Assembly: GCA_028277745.1 (NCBI GenBank)
Contig: JANQFR010000079.1
Location: 62,001 to 126,000, forward strand
Reading direction: 5' to 3'
Source of the DNA: Phycisphaeraceae bacterium
GTDB taxonomy: Bacteria; Planctomycetota; Phycisphaerae; Phycisphaerales; Phycisphaeraceae
Length of the DNA: 64,000 bases
In this document: in pieces, positions 36,345 to 43,808 of the stretch
Position numbering within the stretch: position 1 is the stretch's first letter
Layout: every line of letters starts with the position of its first letter
Notes under the pieces: generated by a model
The model's input: only the letters and a program-made list of their open reading frames with translations
What the model was told of the DNA's origin: nothing
Databases searched by the model: none
Made by a program: the position numbers and the translations under genes

Positions 36345-36917
36345 TCAACCGATGTAGCGCGTGTCATCAATCCGCACGAGGCCGCCCTCGGCGGTGTGGG
36401 CGGGGAGGTAGTCGGTCATCAGGTGCGACAGGTGCTGCGGTGTCCGCACCGGGGTGAGGTCCCAGCCGCGGGAAAACCAGCGGCGGCCGACCGCTGGAGC
36501 CGACGACGACAACGCCATGCCGGCGTTTTTCTTGAAACGCCCGGCGGCCTTCTCGGCGGACGTCCTCGCCGGGCACCCGCGTTGGCAGTAGTCGGGCGGA
36601 GCCCCGCAAGCGCTTGCGGGGCTTCGGCACGTGCAGAGGGGGTGGTGGTACGAGAGGATCAGATGCGCGTGCGTCGCGGTGACGGCGGCGGCGTGCAGCC
36701 GTATATCTCGCCGTTTCATCGTCGCCAACGCGGCCTCGTGGATCAACGCCTGCTGCGTCGCGTCAAACCGCACCGCGGGCTGTTTCTGCAGCGCCCGCCG
36801 CGCCCGGTGCAGCCGCTCGTTGGGCGGCTTCAACCCCTCGCTGCGCTGCACATAGCCCCTCGGATGGTTCTCCGTCCACGAGCCGAACGCGTGGACGGTC
36901 AGGTGATACACCGGCAT
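36345..36917 (-). CDS. REP-associated tyrosine transposase-like protein (RAYT/TnpA type), with an in-frame REP
   Basis: A 190-residue protein resembling the single-strand-DNA transposases that mobilise REP palindromes (RAYTs, IS200/IS605 TnpA relatives). It starts MPVYHLTVHAFGSWTENHPRG, as planctomycete family members do. The HUH metal motif is THAHL (His83, His85), and a late LMTDYLPAH segment supplies a candidate Tyr (Tyr170). REP copy 3 lies inside the gene and is read through in frame as CRSPASACGAPP, between the HUH strand and the C-terminal part. The start at 36917 fits the family; another ATG is at 36935. Seven REP copies surround it. Whether the interrupted protein is active is unclear. 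Confidence 0.72.
   Translation of the reverse strand: MPVYHLTVHAFGSWTENHPRGYVQRSEGLKPPNERLHRARRALQKQPAVRFDATQQALIHEAALATMKRRDIRLHAAAVTATHAHLILSYHHPLCTCRSPASACGAPPDYCQRGCPARTSAEKAAGRFKKNAGMALSSSAPAVGRRWFSRGWDLTPVRTPQHLSHLMTDYLPAHTAEGGLVRIDDTRYIG
36597..36627. repeat. REP palindrome, copy 3 (inside the transposase-like gene)
   Basis: An exact 31-base copy (core 36600-36623) lying within the RAYT-like coding sequence and keeping its frame. Because the core is a palindrome, both strands read the same peptide in the relevant frame. Confidence 0.9.
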
Positions 36918-36959
36918 GATGCGACCGTAATCCATTTCCGCGTTCCATGTCAATGTCAC

Positions 36960-36990
36960 CGGAGCCCCGCAAGCGCTTGCGGGGCTTCGC
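36960..36990. repeat. REP palindrome, copy 4
   Basis: Exact core at 36963-36986, last base of the right flank changed (TTCGC). It separates the transposase-like gene from the divergent fucosidase gene. Confidence 0.9.
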
Positions 36991-37013
36991 TCCCGTGGTA
37001 TCGTCAAGTCATC

Positions 37014-38396
37014 ATGCCGCCCACTCCCGCTCAACCCGGACCGTACGACGCCACGTGGACCTCGCTCCGCCGGCACCGGACCCCGCCGTGGTTGATTGAC
37101 GCGAAGTTCGGCGTCTATTGCCACTGGGGCCTCGGCTCGATCACGCAGCAGCCGGGCCGCGGACACCTGACCCATGAGCAGGCGCTCGAGCACTTCACCG
37201 CGGACGGGTTCGACCCCGAAGCGTGGGCCGAGTTGTTCGAACGCGCCGGCGCGAAGTTCGCCGGGCCCGTCGCCTGGCATGGCGGCCCGCTGCTGCACTG
37301 GGACAGCCGGATCGACCCGTTCAACACGGTGAAGCGGAACCCACATCGCGACATCCTCGGCGAGCTCGCGCCCGCCATCCGCGCCCGGGGACTGAAGTTC
37401 TTCGCCTCCTTCCACGCCATCGGCGACGACGGCTGGGTCGAACGCGCGACCGAGGCCGTCGACCAATACCACCCCGACGTCTTCTGGGTCGACGCCAGCT
37501 TCGGCGGGACCAAGCAGGCACACCACCTCAAGCTCGTCCATCAGTCGCACTACCTCGGCGGCGACGCCGCGCCCGCCGACCCTGATGCGCCCAACCCCGG
37601 GCATCACCCGGCCGACGTCCTGCAGCAGCTCTCCGACCATCACCAGCGCGCTTTCCTCGCGCACCTGTTCAACGACGCGCAGCGACGCGGGCAGGAGGTC
37701 GAGTTCGTCTACAAGTCTCACGACATCCCGCCCGGCATCGGCATGCGCGACCTGGAGAACGGCCTGCTCGACCAGACCGCCTACGACACGTGGATGACCG
37801 ACCTGGACATGAACCTCGTGCCCGGCTGGAACGTGCACGGCTGGTTCCACCGGGAAGGCCTGCCCCTGCGTTCCGCGGCCAGCATCATCCACCGCCTGAT
37901 GGACGTGGTGAGTAAGAACGGCGTGCTCCTGCTCAACGCCCCGCCGCTGCCGGACGGCGGCTTCTCCGACGAGGTGCGCGACACGCTCGAGACGATCGGC
38001 CGGTGGCTGGGCGTCAACGGCGAGGCGGTTTATGGCGCGTCGCCCTGGTCGCTGTTCGGCGAGGGGCCGACCGAGGTCTCGCCCAACGCCGCCGGCTCGT
38101 TCCACCACAACGACCACTTCGGGAAGCTGGCCTTCACGCCCGAGGACGTCCGCTTCACGGCCAACGGCCCGTCGCTGTACGCCGCCTGCCTCGGCCGGCC
38201 GCGCGACCCGTTCACGATCCGCGCCCTGTCCGCCGCGTTCAAGATCAAGCCCGGCCGCATCGCCGCGGTCCGCCTGCTCGGGCATGACGCCCCCCTCACC
38301 GGCTGGACGCACGACGAGCGGGGGCTGACCCTCCCGCTCCCCCCCGGCCACGCGCTCGACGACGCGGCGAACGTCTTCAAGATCGATTTCACCTGA
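37014..38396 (+). CDS. GH29-like alpha-L-fucosidase
   Basis: A glycoside hydrolase family 29 type protein, 460 residues, that would release alpha-L-fucose from glycans. Family text includes DAKFGVYCHWGLGSI near residue 29, FDPEAWAELFERAGAKF, FFASFHAIGDDGW, DVFWVDASFGG with Asp160 where the nucleophile is expected, and VVSKNGVLLLNAPPLPDGG near 300. The common HHxGFxxWxS motif is altered to WHGGPLLHWDS, so substrate choice may differ. No signal peptide is seen, which suggests a cytoplasmic enzyme. It lies between REP copies 4 and 5; a sulfatase is 11 kb away. Confidence 0.8.
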   Translation: MPPTPAQPGPYDATWTSLRRHRTPPWLIDAKFGVYCHWGLGSITQQPGRGHLTHEQALEHFTADGFDPEAWAELFERAGAKFAGPVAWHGGPLLHWDSRIDPFNTVKRNPHRDILGELAPAIRARGLKFFASFHAIGDDGWVERATEAVDQYHPDVFWVDASFGGTKQAHHLKLVHQSHYLGGDAAPADPDAPNPGHHPADVLQQLSDHHQRAFLAHLFNDAQRRGQEVEFVYKSHDIPPGIGMRDLENGLLDQTAYDTWMTDLDMNLVPGWNVHGWFHREGLPLRSAASIIHRLMDVVSKNGVLLLNAPPLPDGGFSDEVRDTLETIGRWLGVNGEAVYGASPWSLFGEGPTEVSPNAAGSFHHNDHFGKLAFTPEDVRFTANGPSLYAACLGRPRDPFTIRALSAAFKIKPGRIAAVRLLGHDAPLTGWTHDERGLTLPLPPGHALDDAANVFKIDFT

Positions 38397-38406
38397 ACCG
38401 CCGCAC

Positions 38407-38437
38407 CGGAGCCCCGCAAGCGCTTGCGGGGCTTCGG
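38407..38437. repeat. REP palindrome, copy 5
   Basis: Exact 31-base copy (core 38410-38433) 10 bases after the fucosidase stop codon. Confidence 0.9.
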
Positions 38438-38558
38438 CCGACGGGTGCGCGGTTTCCGGGCGCAGAACAGGGAAATCGGCATTGGGGGACGCCCGGGCGC
38501 GCGTTAGGCTGAGGGGGCTGGCGGGAGACCCGACCCCACCGAGAAAGGAGCGTGAGCC

Positions 38559-38999
38559 ATGTCGATGCAGGCAACGAGAGAGGCGATCTGGGTCGCCACG
38601 GTCGAAGACAAGCCCGGGGGGCTGGCGGCGAAGCTGACGCCGCTGGCCGAGGCGGGGGCGAACCTGCGGTTCGTGGTCGCCCGGCGGGGGGACGCGGGGC
38701 TTGGCGGCGAAGCGCCGGACCCGGGGGTGGTGTTCGTCACGCCGCTGGAGGGCGACCGCCAGCAGAACGCGGCCCGCGTCGCGGGGTTCCACGTCAGCAC
38801 GTCGATGCACGGCGTGCGGGCCGAGGCCCCCGACCGCTCGGGGCTGGGCGAGGTGGTGACCACGACCCTCGCCGAGGCGGGCATCAACCTGCGGGGCCTG
38901 TCCGCCGCGGCGATCGACGGCCGGTGCGCGATCCATCTTGCGCTGGACTCCGACGACGACGCCGACCGCGCGGTCGAGCTGTTGAAGCAGCTCCACTGA
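38559..38999 (+). CDS. Small protein with two ACT-like domains
   Basis: A 146-residue protein. The start EAIWVATVEDKPGGLAAKLTPLAEAGANLRFV has the beta-alpha-beta pattern and Lys-Pro-Gly-Gly turn of ACT domains. A second copy follows near residue 95 (LGEVVTTTLAEAGINLRGLSAAAIDGRCAIHLALDS). ACT domains bind amino acids and regulate enzymes, but this protein has no catalytic part, so it is probably a free-standing sensor. AGAAAGGAG precedes the ATG at a good spacing. Its stop codon overlaps degenerate REP copy 6. Confidence 0.7.
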   Translation: MSMQATREAIWVATVEDKPGGLAAKLTPLAEAGANLRFVVARRGDAGLGGEAPDPGVVFVTPLEGDRQQNAARVAGFHVSTSMHGVRAEAPDRSGLGEVVTTTLAEAGINLRGLSAAAIDGRCAIHLALDSDDDADRAVELLKQLH

Positions 39000-39026
39000 G
39001 CCCCGCAAGGGCTTGCGGAGCTTCGG
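38996..39026. repeat. REP palindrome, copy 6 (degenerate)
   Basis: TGAGCCCCGCAAGGGCTTGC and following bases match the REP core with a few changes. The stop codon of the ACT gene (38997-38999) lies inside it. Confidence 0.75.
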
Positions 39027-39064
39027 AGCGCTTGATGACGCGCGATACGCCGGTTGCCCCCCGT

Positions 39065-39088
39065 AGCCCCGCAAGCGTTTGCGGGGCT
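39065..39088. repeat. REP palindrome, copy 7
   Basis: The 24-base core with one change (GTTTGC for GCTTGC), between the ACT gene and the convergent transporter gene. Confidence 0.8.
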
Positions 39089-39102
39089 CCCCCCACGCGG
39101 CG

Positions 39103-39996
39103 TCACCCGTCCGCCTTGGCTTTGGCCTGGGCCCGCTGGACCAGGGCCATGCCGACGAAAGCGAGGGGGACGCCGAGCAAGAGGGTCCAGACGATGGGGG
39201 TGTGGAAGTAGTAGTAGCCGATCGCGATGCCGATGAGGGGCATGATGTAGCCGTAGAGGCTGACGAAGACGCCGCCGGCGCGTTTAGCCAGGACGTAGAG
39301 GATGAGGTTGGGGATCGCGGTGGAGATCAGGCTCAGGATGAGGAGGTTGATCCAATCATCGGCGTTGGGGCGGGCGTCGAGGGGGGACTCGAGCGCAAAC
39401 GCCAGCACCCACAAGGCGATGCCGGCGTAGAGGATGGAGACGCCGGCGGCGGGGGCGGGGGCGAGGCCTTTGGTCAGTCTTTCGGCCAGGACGCAGTAGA
39501 CGCCGAAGCAGAAGTAACCGCCGGCGCCCCAGGCGAAGCCGGTGAGGGTGGCTTCGCTGTTCAGCAGCCGCTCGGGGCCGATGGCGAGCACGAGGCCGGC
39601 CGCGCCGAGGATAAGGCCGACCCAGCCGGTCCAGCGGACGCGGGCGGAGATGGGCGGCAGCGCGGTGACGATCAGCGCGGCGCTGGGGACCATGACGACC
39701 AGGAGCGTGGCCATGGCCGAGTCGATGGTCTGCTCGGCGATCGGCATCATGGACCAGAGGGTCGCGATGCCGACGACGCCCAGTAGGGCCATCGACCCGG
39801 AGCGTTTGAAGGCCGGGGCGAGTTTCTGCCGGGAGATCAGGCAGAAGAGGAGGATGGCGACCGAGCCGATGATGGCCCGGGCCGCGCCGATGAAGATCGG
39901 CGGGAACGCCTGATCGAGCACCTTGATGATCGCCAGGCCGACGGCCCAGGGCGTGGCGATCGACAGGAGCAGAGCGACGTTGACGAGGAGACGCAT
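39103..39996 (-). CDS. EamA-family (DMT superfamily) transporter
   Basis: A 297-residue inner-membrane permease with about ten hydrophobic segments arranged as two EamA repeats (roughly 5-140 and 150-285). Repeat marks are AIIGSVAILLF in the first and YLLAKRAGGVFVSLYGYIMPLIGIAIGYY-like text in the second. Members export metabolites such as amino acids or purines; the substrate cannot be read from sequence. The ATG at 39996 begins directly with the first membrane segment. Confidence 0.85.
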   Translation of the reverse strand: MRLLVNVALLLSIATPWAVGLAIIKVLDQAFPPIFIGAARAIIGSVAILLFCLISRQKLAPAFKRSGSMALLGVVGIATLWSMMPIAEQTIDSAMATLLVVMVPSAALIVTALPPISARVRWTGWVGLILGAAGLVLAIGPERLLNSEATLTGFAWGAGGYFCFGVYCVLAERLTKGLAPAPAAGVSILYAGIALWVLAFALESPLDARPNADDWINLLILSLISTAIPNLILYVLAKRAGGVFVSLYGYIMPLIGIAIGYYYFHTPIVWTLLLGVPLAFVGMALVQRAQAKAKADG

Positions 39997-40044
39997 CGGA
40001 ACATGCTAGCTCAGGCCGGCCGTGGCCGCCGGGACGGGAGCGGC

Positions 40045-40175
40045 CGTGCGCGCACAATCCGGCGCCGTCCCGCAACAAAATCGGCGGCCGTCAAAAAAAT
40101 TTCACCCCCCCTCACGCGCCGCCAGGCACGATTTTGGCGGGTTTCAGCCGTTTGGCGCACCGGGTTGTGCGCACG
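40045..40175. repeat. Imperfect 131-base inverted repeat upstream of a beta-propeller gene
   Basis: CGTGCGC and ACAA-CCGG-CGCC blocks at the left end (40045-40066) reappear inverted at 40153-40175, and a CCCGC-AAAATCG block at 40070-40082 pairs with CGATTTTGGCGGG at 40129-40141. It could be a miniature inverted-repeat element or fold as a structured RNA. The middle contains a poly-A and a poly-C run. Confidence 0.45.
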
Positions 40176-40269
40176 TTCGTTGCGCCGCGGCCAAGGGTGA
40201 GGGGATTTGCGAACCGGGCGCGAATCAGCCAAGTATGGCTCATCAAACCCCGTAAACAGGAGTCCCGTT

Positions 40270-41256
40270 ATGAAATGGATTCTCACATATATAGCAGCAC
40301 TGAGCGTGGCGTGGCCCGCGTTGGCGGACACGCTGATCGTTTGCAACAAATACGAAGGCACGGTCAGCTTCATCGACCTGGAGCGCGGCGTCGAGGCGGC
40401 GCGTGAACGGACCGGCCTGTCGCCGCACGAGGTCGCGCTGTCGCCCGACGGGACGCGGGCGGTGGTGGTCTCCTACCTCGAAGACGGCTACGTGGGCCAG
40501 GAGCTCAACGTCTTCGACGTCGCGACGGCCGAGCTGGTCAAGACGATCCCGATCGACCCGCACCTCGCGCCGCACGGGATCGCGTGGATCGGTGACAGCC
40601 CGAACGTGCTGGTGACGACCGAGGAGACGCGCGACGTGATCAAGGTCGACACCCAATCCGGACAAGTCGTCGGCTCGGTGGCGACGGACCAGGACGGCTC
40701 GCACCTGCTGGCGCTGTCGCCCGACGCGAAGCGCGCCTACATCACCAACCGCGGCTCGGACACGGTCAGCTTCATCGACGTGGACCAGATGCGGCTGCTC
40801 GACACGGTCAAGGCGGACCGCGGGCCGGAGGCGGCGGATGTCAGCCCCGACGGCGCCGAGCTGTGGGTCGGGAACAACCAGTCGGAGAACATCATCGTGT
40901 TCGATCCGCAGAGCATGGAGCGGCTCGGGTCGATCGAGGTCGGCTTCCTGCCGATCCGCGTGAAGTTCCACCCCGACGGCCAGACCGTGGCGGTCGCGGA
41001 CCTGCGGGGCGACCGGGTCGTCGCGTACGACGCGGAGACACACGAGCAGCTGGCCGCGGTGGACCTGGCGCCGGTCGGCGCCAAGGGCCCGGCGTCGCTG
41101 CTGTTCTCGCCCGACGGGGCCTTCCTCTACACGGGCGCCCAGGACGGCTCTCAGGTCGTGGAGATCGACGCGCGGACGTGGACATTGGCGCGCGTGTTCG
41201 ACGCGGGCGAGGGCGCCGACGGCCTGGCCATCAGCCCGGTCCAGGTGAAGCCTTGA
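40270..41256 (+). CDS. Exported YVTN-type beta-propeller protein
   Basis: A 328-residue periplasmic or surface protein. Residues 1-19 are a signal peptide (MKWILTYIAALSVAWPALA). The rest is six or seven propeller blades with repeating units such as LSPDGTRAVVVSY, LSPDAKRAYITNRGSDTVSF, VSPDGAELWVGNNQSENI and FHPDGQTVAVADLRGDRV, typical of YVTN/NHL-like propellers. These serve as binding scaffolds or in electron-transfer complexes; no catalytic motif is visible. AGGAG precedes the ATG. Its last 26 bases overlap the end of a convergent gene. Confidence 0.85.
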   Translation: MKWILTYIAALSVAWPALADTLIVCNKYEGTVSFIDLERGVEAARERTGLSPHEVALSPDGTRAVVVSYLEDGYVGQELNVFDVATAELVKTIPIDPHLAPHGIAWIGDSPNVLVTTEETRDVIKVDTQSGQVVGSVATDQDGSHLLALSPDAKRAYITNRGSDTVSFIDVDQMRLLDTVKADRGPEAADVSPDGAELWVGNNQSENIIVFDPQSMERLGSIEVGFLPIRVKFHPDGQTVAVADLRGDRVVAYDAETHEQLAAVDLAPVGAKGPASLLFSPDGAFLYTGAQDGSQVVEIDARTWTLARVFDAGEGADGLAISPVQVKP

Positions 41257-41701
41257 AGGTTAAGTCCGCCGGCGCTTCAAGAGGCGGACGCCCGAAGCGC
41301 CGGCGGAGTTTGTTGAGCAGGCCGAGCAGCCGGGGGGAACGGAGCAGACGTTGCTCGAGCCGGCGTTTGCCGGGCAGGTCGAGCAACAGCAGGGCCATGG
41401 CGAGGGTGAGCAGGCCCTGGCCGGGGAGGATGAGCATGGCCAGCCCCGCGATCGCGAGCAGGGCGCCGGCGGTGTTCTTCAGGACACGCAGCGTCCAGCG
41501 GATCACGGGATGCCGACGGCGCCAGTCGTCGGGCGGCAGCGCCGCGGGGGACGCGGCGCGCACGAGGAAGTCCGCCGGCAACAGCACCGCGATCACCGGC
41601 AGCGTGAGCAGACTCACCACCAGCATCCCCGCCGAGCCCCAGACGACCCAGGCGACGAGCGTGTCGTGTTCTTCAATCAATGCGCGGATCGTGTCGAACA
41701 T
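41231..41701 (-). CDS. Small membrane protein, PGPGW-like
   Basis: A 156-residue protein with three hydrophobic segments (about 17-40, 77-93 and 93-112). The LAMLILPGQGLLTLAMALLLL segment resembles the PGPGW family of putative membrane proteins, with Gln in place of one Pro/Gly. The C-terminus is Arg-rich. Function unknown. The ATG at 41701 begins the conserved part; longer readings extend into the upstream gap. Its end overlaps the convergent propeller gene by 26 bases. Confidence 0.6.
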   Translation of the reverse strand: MFDTIRALIEEHDTLVAWVVWGSAGMLVVSLLTLPVIAVLLPADFLVRAASPAALPPDDWRRRHPVIRWTLRVLKNTAGALLAIAGLAMLILPGQGLLTLAMALLLLDLPGKRRLEQRLLRSPRLLGLLNKLRRRFGRPPLEAPADLTFKASPGPG

Positions 41702-41849
41702 GTCGGCCGAAGTATAGTGTCGCCTCTGGCGAGGGGCCTGAAACACGGAAGCCGGGCGGTGGGGTTTTCTCCGCAGCGGCGGTGGAGGATAATCCACAAG
41801 CTGCGGCAGCGCGTCAACAATAACCACGATGGCCAAAGGAACTCATCCG

Positions 41850-42548
41850 ATGAAAACACGACTCACCGCCTTGTGCTGGATGCTCGCCCTGTTGACGATC
41901 ACCGCGTCGGCCCCGGCTCAGCAGACGGCATCGCCGGTCTACCTGCCCGCGGGGAGCGTCGATATCGAGAAGCTGATCGGGCCGCCGCCCGCGGCCGACT
42001 CGCCCGCCATGCAGACGCAGCTGGCGATCGTGCTGTGGCTGCAGAAGACGCGGACGCCCGAGCAGGTGGCGTTCGTGAGAACGAAGCTGGACCTCGAACG
42101 TTTCGCGCCGCTTCTGGGAGACGGGTTGCTGAGCGTCGACGGGATCGACCTCAAGCAAACGATCGACGAGGCCATCGTCCAGGTCCGCGCGGATTACGAT
42201 GCGGTGAAGGACAAGTTCGGCGTGTCCCGGCCGTTTCAGACTTACGAAGAGGTCGAGCCGGTCATGAGAGCGAGGCCCGTCGGGTCCTACCCCAGCGGCC
42301 ACGCGATCCGGGCGATCGTGTACGCCCGGCTGCTGAGCGAGTTCTTTCCCGAACGCCGCGACGCGCTGATGGAGCTTGCCCGGCAGGTCGGCTACGGCCG
42401 GGTGATCGCGGGGGTGCACTACCCCATGGACATCGTCGCCGGGCAGAAAGCCGGCCACGCCTACGCCGACGCCATCATCGAGCAGGCGTCCTTCAAGGAA
42501 GCGGTCGAGCGGATCGGCGGCGTACAGGCGCCGGCCATAGGCGACTAG
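41850..42548 (+). CDS. Exported PAP2-type acid phosphatase (class A non-specific)
   Basis: A 232-residue periplasmic phosphatase of the PAP2/class A acid phosphatase group, releasing phosphate from organic esters by a vanadium-haloperoxidase-like mechanism. A signal peptide (residues 1-22, ending ASAPAQ) is followed by the three motifs KDKFGVSRPF, GSYPSGHAIRA and GRVIAGVHYPMDIVAG, with the catalytic His in SGH and GVH. The ATG at 41850 follows AAAGGA; the one at 41829 would add six residues. Divergent from the small membrane protein gene. Confidence 0.87.
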   Translation: MKTRLTALCWMLALLTITASAPAQQTASPVYLPAGSVDIEKLIGPPPAADSPAMQTQLAIVLWLQKTRTPEQVAFVRTKLDLERFAPLLGDGLLSVDGIDLKQTIDEAIVQVRADYDAVKDKFGVSRPFQTYEEVEPVMRARPVGSYPSGHAIRAIVYARLLSEFFPERRDALMELARQVGYGRVIAGVHYPMDIVAGQKAGHAYADAIIEQASFKEAVERIGGVQAPAIGD

Positions 42549-42552
42549 GATG

Positions 42553-42594
42553 ATCCGGACCTTCGGCCGCCTTCGGCGTCCTCAGAACCGGCTT
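42553..42594. repeat. Degenerate arm of the 31614 inverted repeat
   Basis: ATCCGGACCTTCG, then a changed middle, then CTCAG and CCGGCTTCG match the right arm of the repeat at 31662-31693. It lies between convergent phosphatase and amphi-Trp genes. Confidence 0.5.
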
Positions 42595-42604
42595 CGCTCC
42601 GCCG

Positions 42605-42829
42605 TTACGTGTTGGTCCACTTGATCTGGAACTCGATCTCCTCGTCCGCCCCTTCGCGTTCGTGCTCGATGTTGAACTCGGCGCGCACCGGCACGTAGAC
42701 CCGCTCGCCGGCGATCTGGATCTCGAATTTCTCGCCGCTTTCCAGCGCGTCGGCCAGGCGGCGGAGCTTGGCGACGAAGTCGGCGGTGGGGTAGGTCTTC
42801 TCGATGTCGCGTTCGGCTTTGTCGTTCAT
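42605..42829 (-). CDS. amphi-Trp domain protein
   Basis: A 74-residue protein matching the amphi-Trp pattern: a helix with FVAKLRRLADALESGEKFEI, then two strands, VYVPVRAEFNIEHE and EEIEFQIKWTN with the terminal Trp. Function of this domain is unknown; it is widespread in archaea and bacteria. The ATG at 42829 follows GGAGGAAACCTC. It is the last of three small leftward genes. Confidence 0.8.
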   Translation of the reverse strand: MNDKAERDIEKTYPTADFVAKLRRLADALESGEKFEIQIAGERVYVPVRAEFNIEHEREGADEEIEFQIKWTNT

Positions 42830-42903
42830 GAGGTTTCCTCCGGGTTCTGGATGAACCGGCATCCTAGCAAAGCCGTTTGTATGCATTTTGTGTTCAGCCT
42901 GGT

Positions 42904-43221
42904 TCAACCCGGCAGCAGGAAGCGGGCAAACAGCCCTCGCCGGGGGAGGACGGTCAACGCGTGTAGCAGCGGGGGCTTGAGCCGCAGGGTGAGGTGGAAG
43001 TGAGAGGACAGCGGGGTCACCGTGGGTCGGAGAGCCGGCCACGACCGCCGCATCGCCCGCATCGAGGCGAACGCGGTCAGTTCAACTGTGACGGTGTCCT
43101 CACGGGCGAACACGCGGATCGGCCGGCCGTCAAGCGTGCCCTCCAAGCGGCCGGCCAGGCTCAGTTTGGGGAGCCGTCCCGGTCGCGGGTGTGGATCTTG
43201 AGCGATCCATTGAGGACCCAC
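42904..43221 (-). CDS. Hypothetical protein, about 105 residues
   Basis: Second of three small leftward genes. The conserved-looking part begins LSLAGRLEGTLDGRPIRVF and continues TVTVELTAFASMRAMR to the end. It overlaps the 3' end of the first gene by 61 bases if the ATG at 43221 is used; a later non-ATG start is possible. No signal peptide or known family is recognised. The beta-rich N-terminus and a Leu/Pro-rich C-terminus are all that can be described. Confidence 0.5.
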   Translation of the reverse strand: MGPQWIAQDPHPRPGRLPKLSLAGRLEGTLDGRPIRVFAREDTVTVELTAFASMRAMRRSWPALRPTVTPLSSHFHLTLRLKPPLLHALTVLPRRGLFARFLLPG

Positions 43222-43373
43222 TCGGCGTGCTCGGCCTGCGGGCCGGCCCCGCTGGGGACCTTGATGTGCATGTCGGCGAAGTCGTAGGTGATCTCGGCGT
43301 TCCGGCCGGTCAGCCGGTCGTACAGGCCGATCGCCAACTCGGGCCAGGTCTTGGTGTGGGGCGCGTCAGACAT
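43161..43373 (-). CDS. Hypothetical protein, 70 residues
   Basis: First of three small leftward genes ending with the amphi-Trp gene. It reads MSDAPHTKTWPELAIGLYDR and then ITYDFADMHIKVPSGAG, a helix followed by two or three strands, similar in size and secondary structure to amphi-Trp proteins. No family is recognised with confidence. AACGGAGCTGAACACC precedes the ATG at 43373. The gene overlaps the next one by up to 61 bases. Confidence 0.6.
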   Translation of the reverse strand: MSDAPHTKTWPELAIGLYDRLTGRNAEITYDFADMHIKVPSGAGPQAEHAEWVLNGSLKIHTRDRDGSPN

Positions 43374-43545
43374 GGTGTTCAGCTCCGTTGGTTTATCCCT
43401 GAATATCAAAACACAATAGCGCTGGCGACAGGAAGAGTCCAAGCAAAGGCTGGAATCTTGCCTGACGCGGTGCTGGGCATCGCCGTCAACTCGAAGGAAA
43501 AGCTCGGTCCCGTTGCGTGTTCGCAAGCCATGGAAGGCTGATGCG

Positions 43546-43671
43546 TTACTTGCCGGCTTCTTTCGCGAGCTGCTTGAGCGTCTTGATCTGGGCGCCGTGC
43601 CAGGCGGGGCGTTTGGCCGTTGGGTTCAGGGAGAGCAAGGCGTTGCGGATGCGTGGATCGCTGGGGGCCAT
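43546..43671 (-). CDS. Possible small protein, 41 residues
   Basis: A short ORF starting MAPSDPRIRNALLSLNPTAK, with RPAWHGAQIKTLKQLAKEAG near the end. It is basic and probably helical. Codon use fits a real gene but the size is marginal. Upstream (43686-43752) are two hairpins of a repeat. It may be a remnant. Confidence 0.35.
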   Translation of the reverse strand: MAPSDPRIRNALLSLNPTAKRPAWHGAQIKTLKQLAKEAGK

Positions 43672-43685
43672 GGGCGCGTTCTCCG

Positions 43686-43752
43686 GCCGCCGATGACATC
43701 GGCGGCTCTGTACGACGACACGCAGTATAAAGCCGCGGATGGCATCCGCGGC
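43686..43752. repeat. Two tandem hairpins of one pattern
   Basis: GCCGCCGATG-A-CATCGGCGGC (43686-43706) and GCCGCGGATG-G-CATCCGCGGC (43732-43752) are near-identical 21-base palindromes, 25 bases apart, both with a one-base centre and a CATG-like middle. They look like a paired REP unit of a second family. Confidence 0.7.
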
Positions 43753-43808
43753 CGCTCCCGCCCGCATTATCATTTCGGGATGGACCGTCGCACATCGGGA
43801 GCCGGTTG

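Noticed and set aside
36918-39074. Upstream extension of the transposase-like ORF, total 909 codons
   Set aside because: It runs antisense through the fucosidase and ACT genes and through several REP copies. Only the last 190 codons look like a protein family.
35269-39088. CRISPR array
   Set aside because: The repeats are regular, but spacing varies from about 40 to 1400 bases with genes between them, the units are palindromes, and no cas gene is near.
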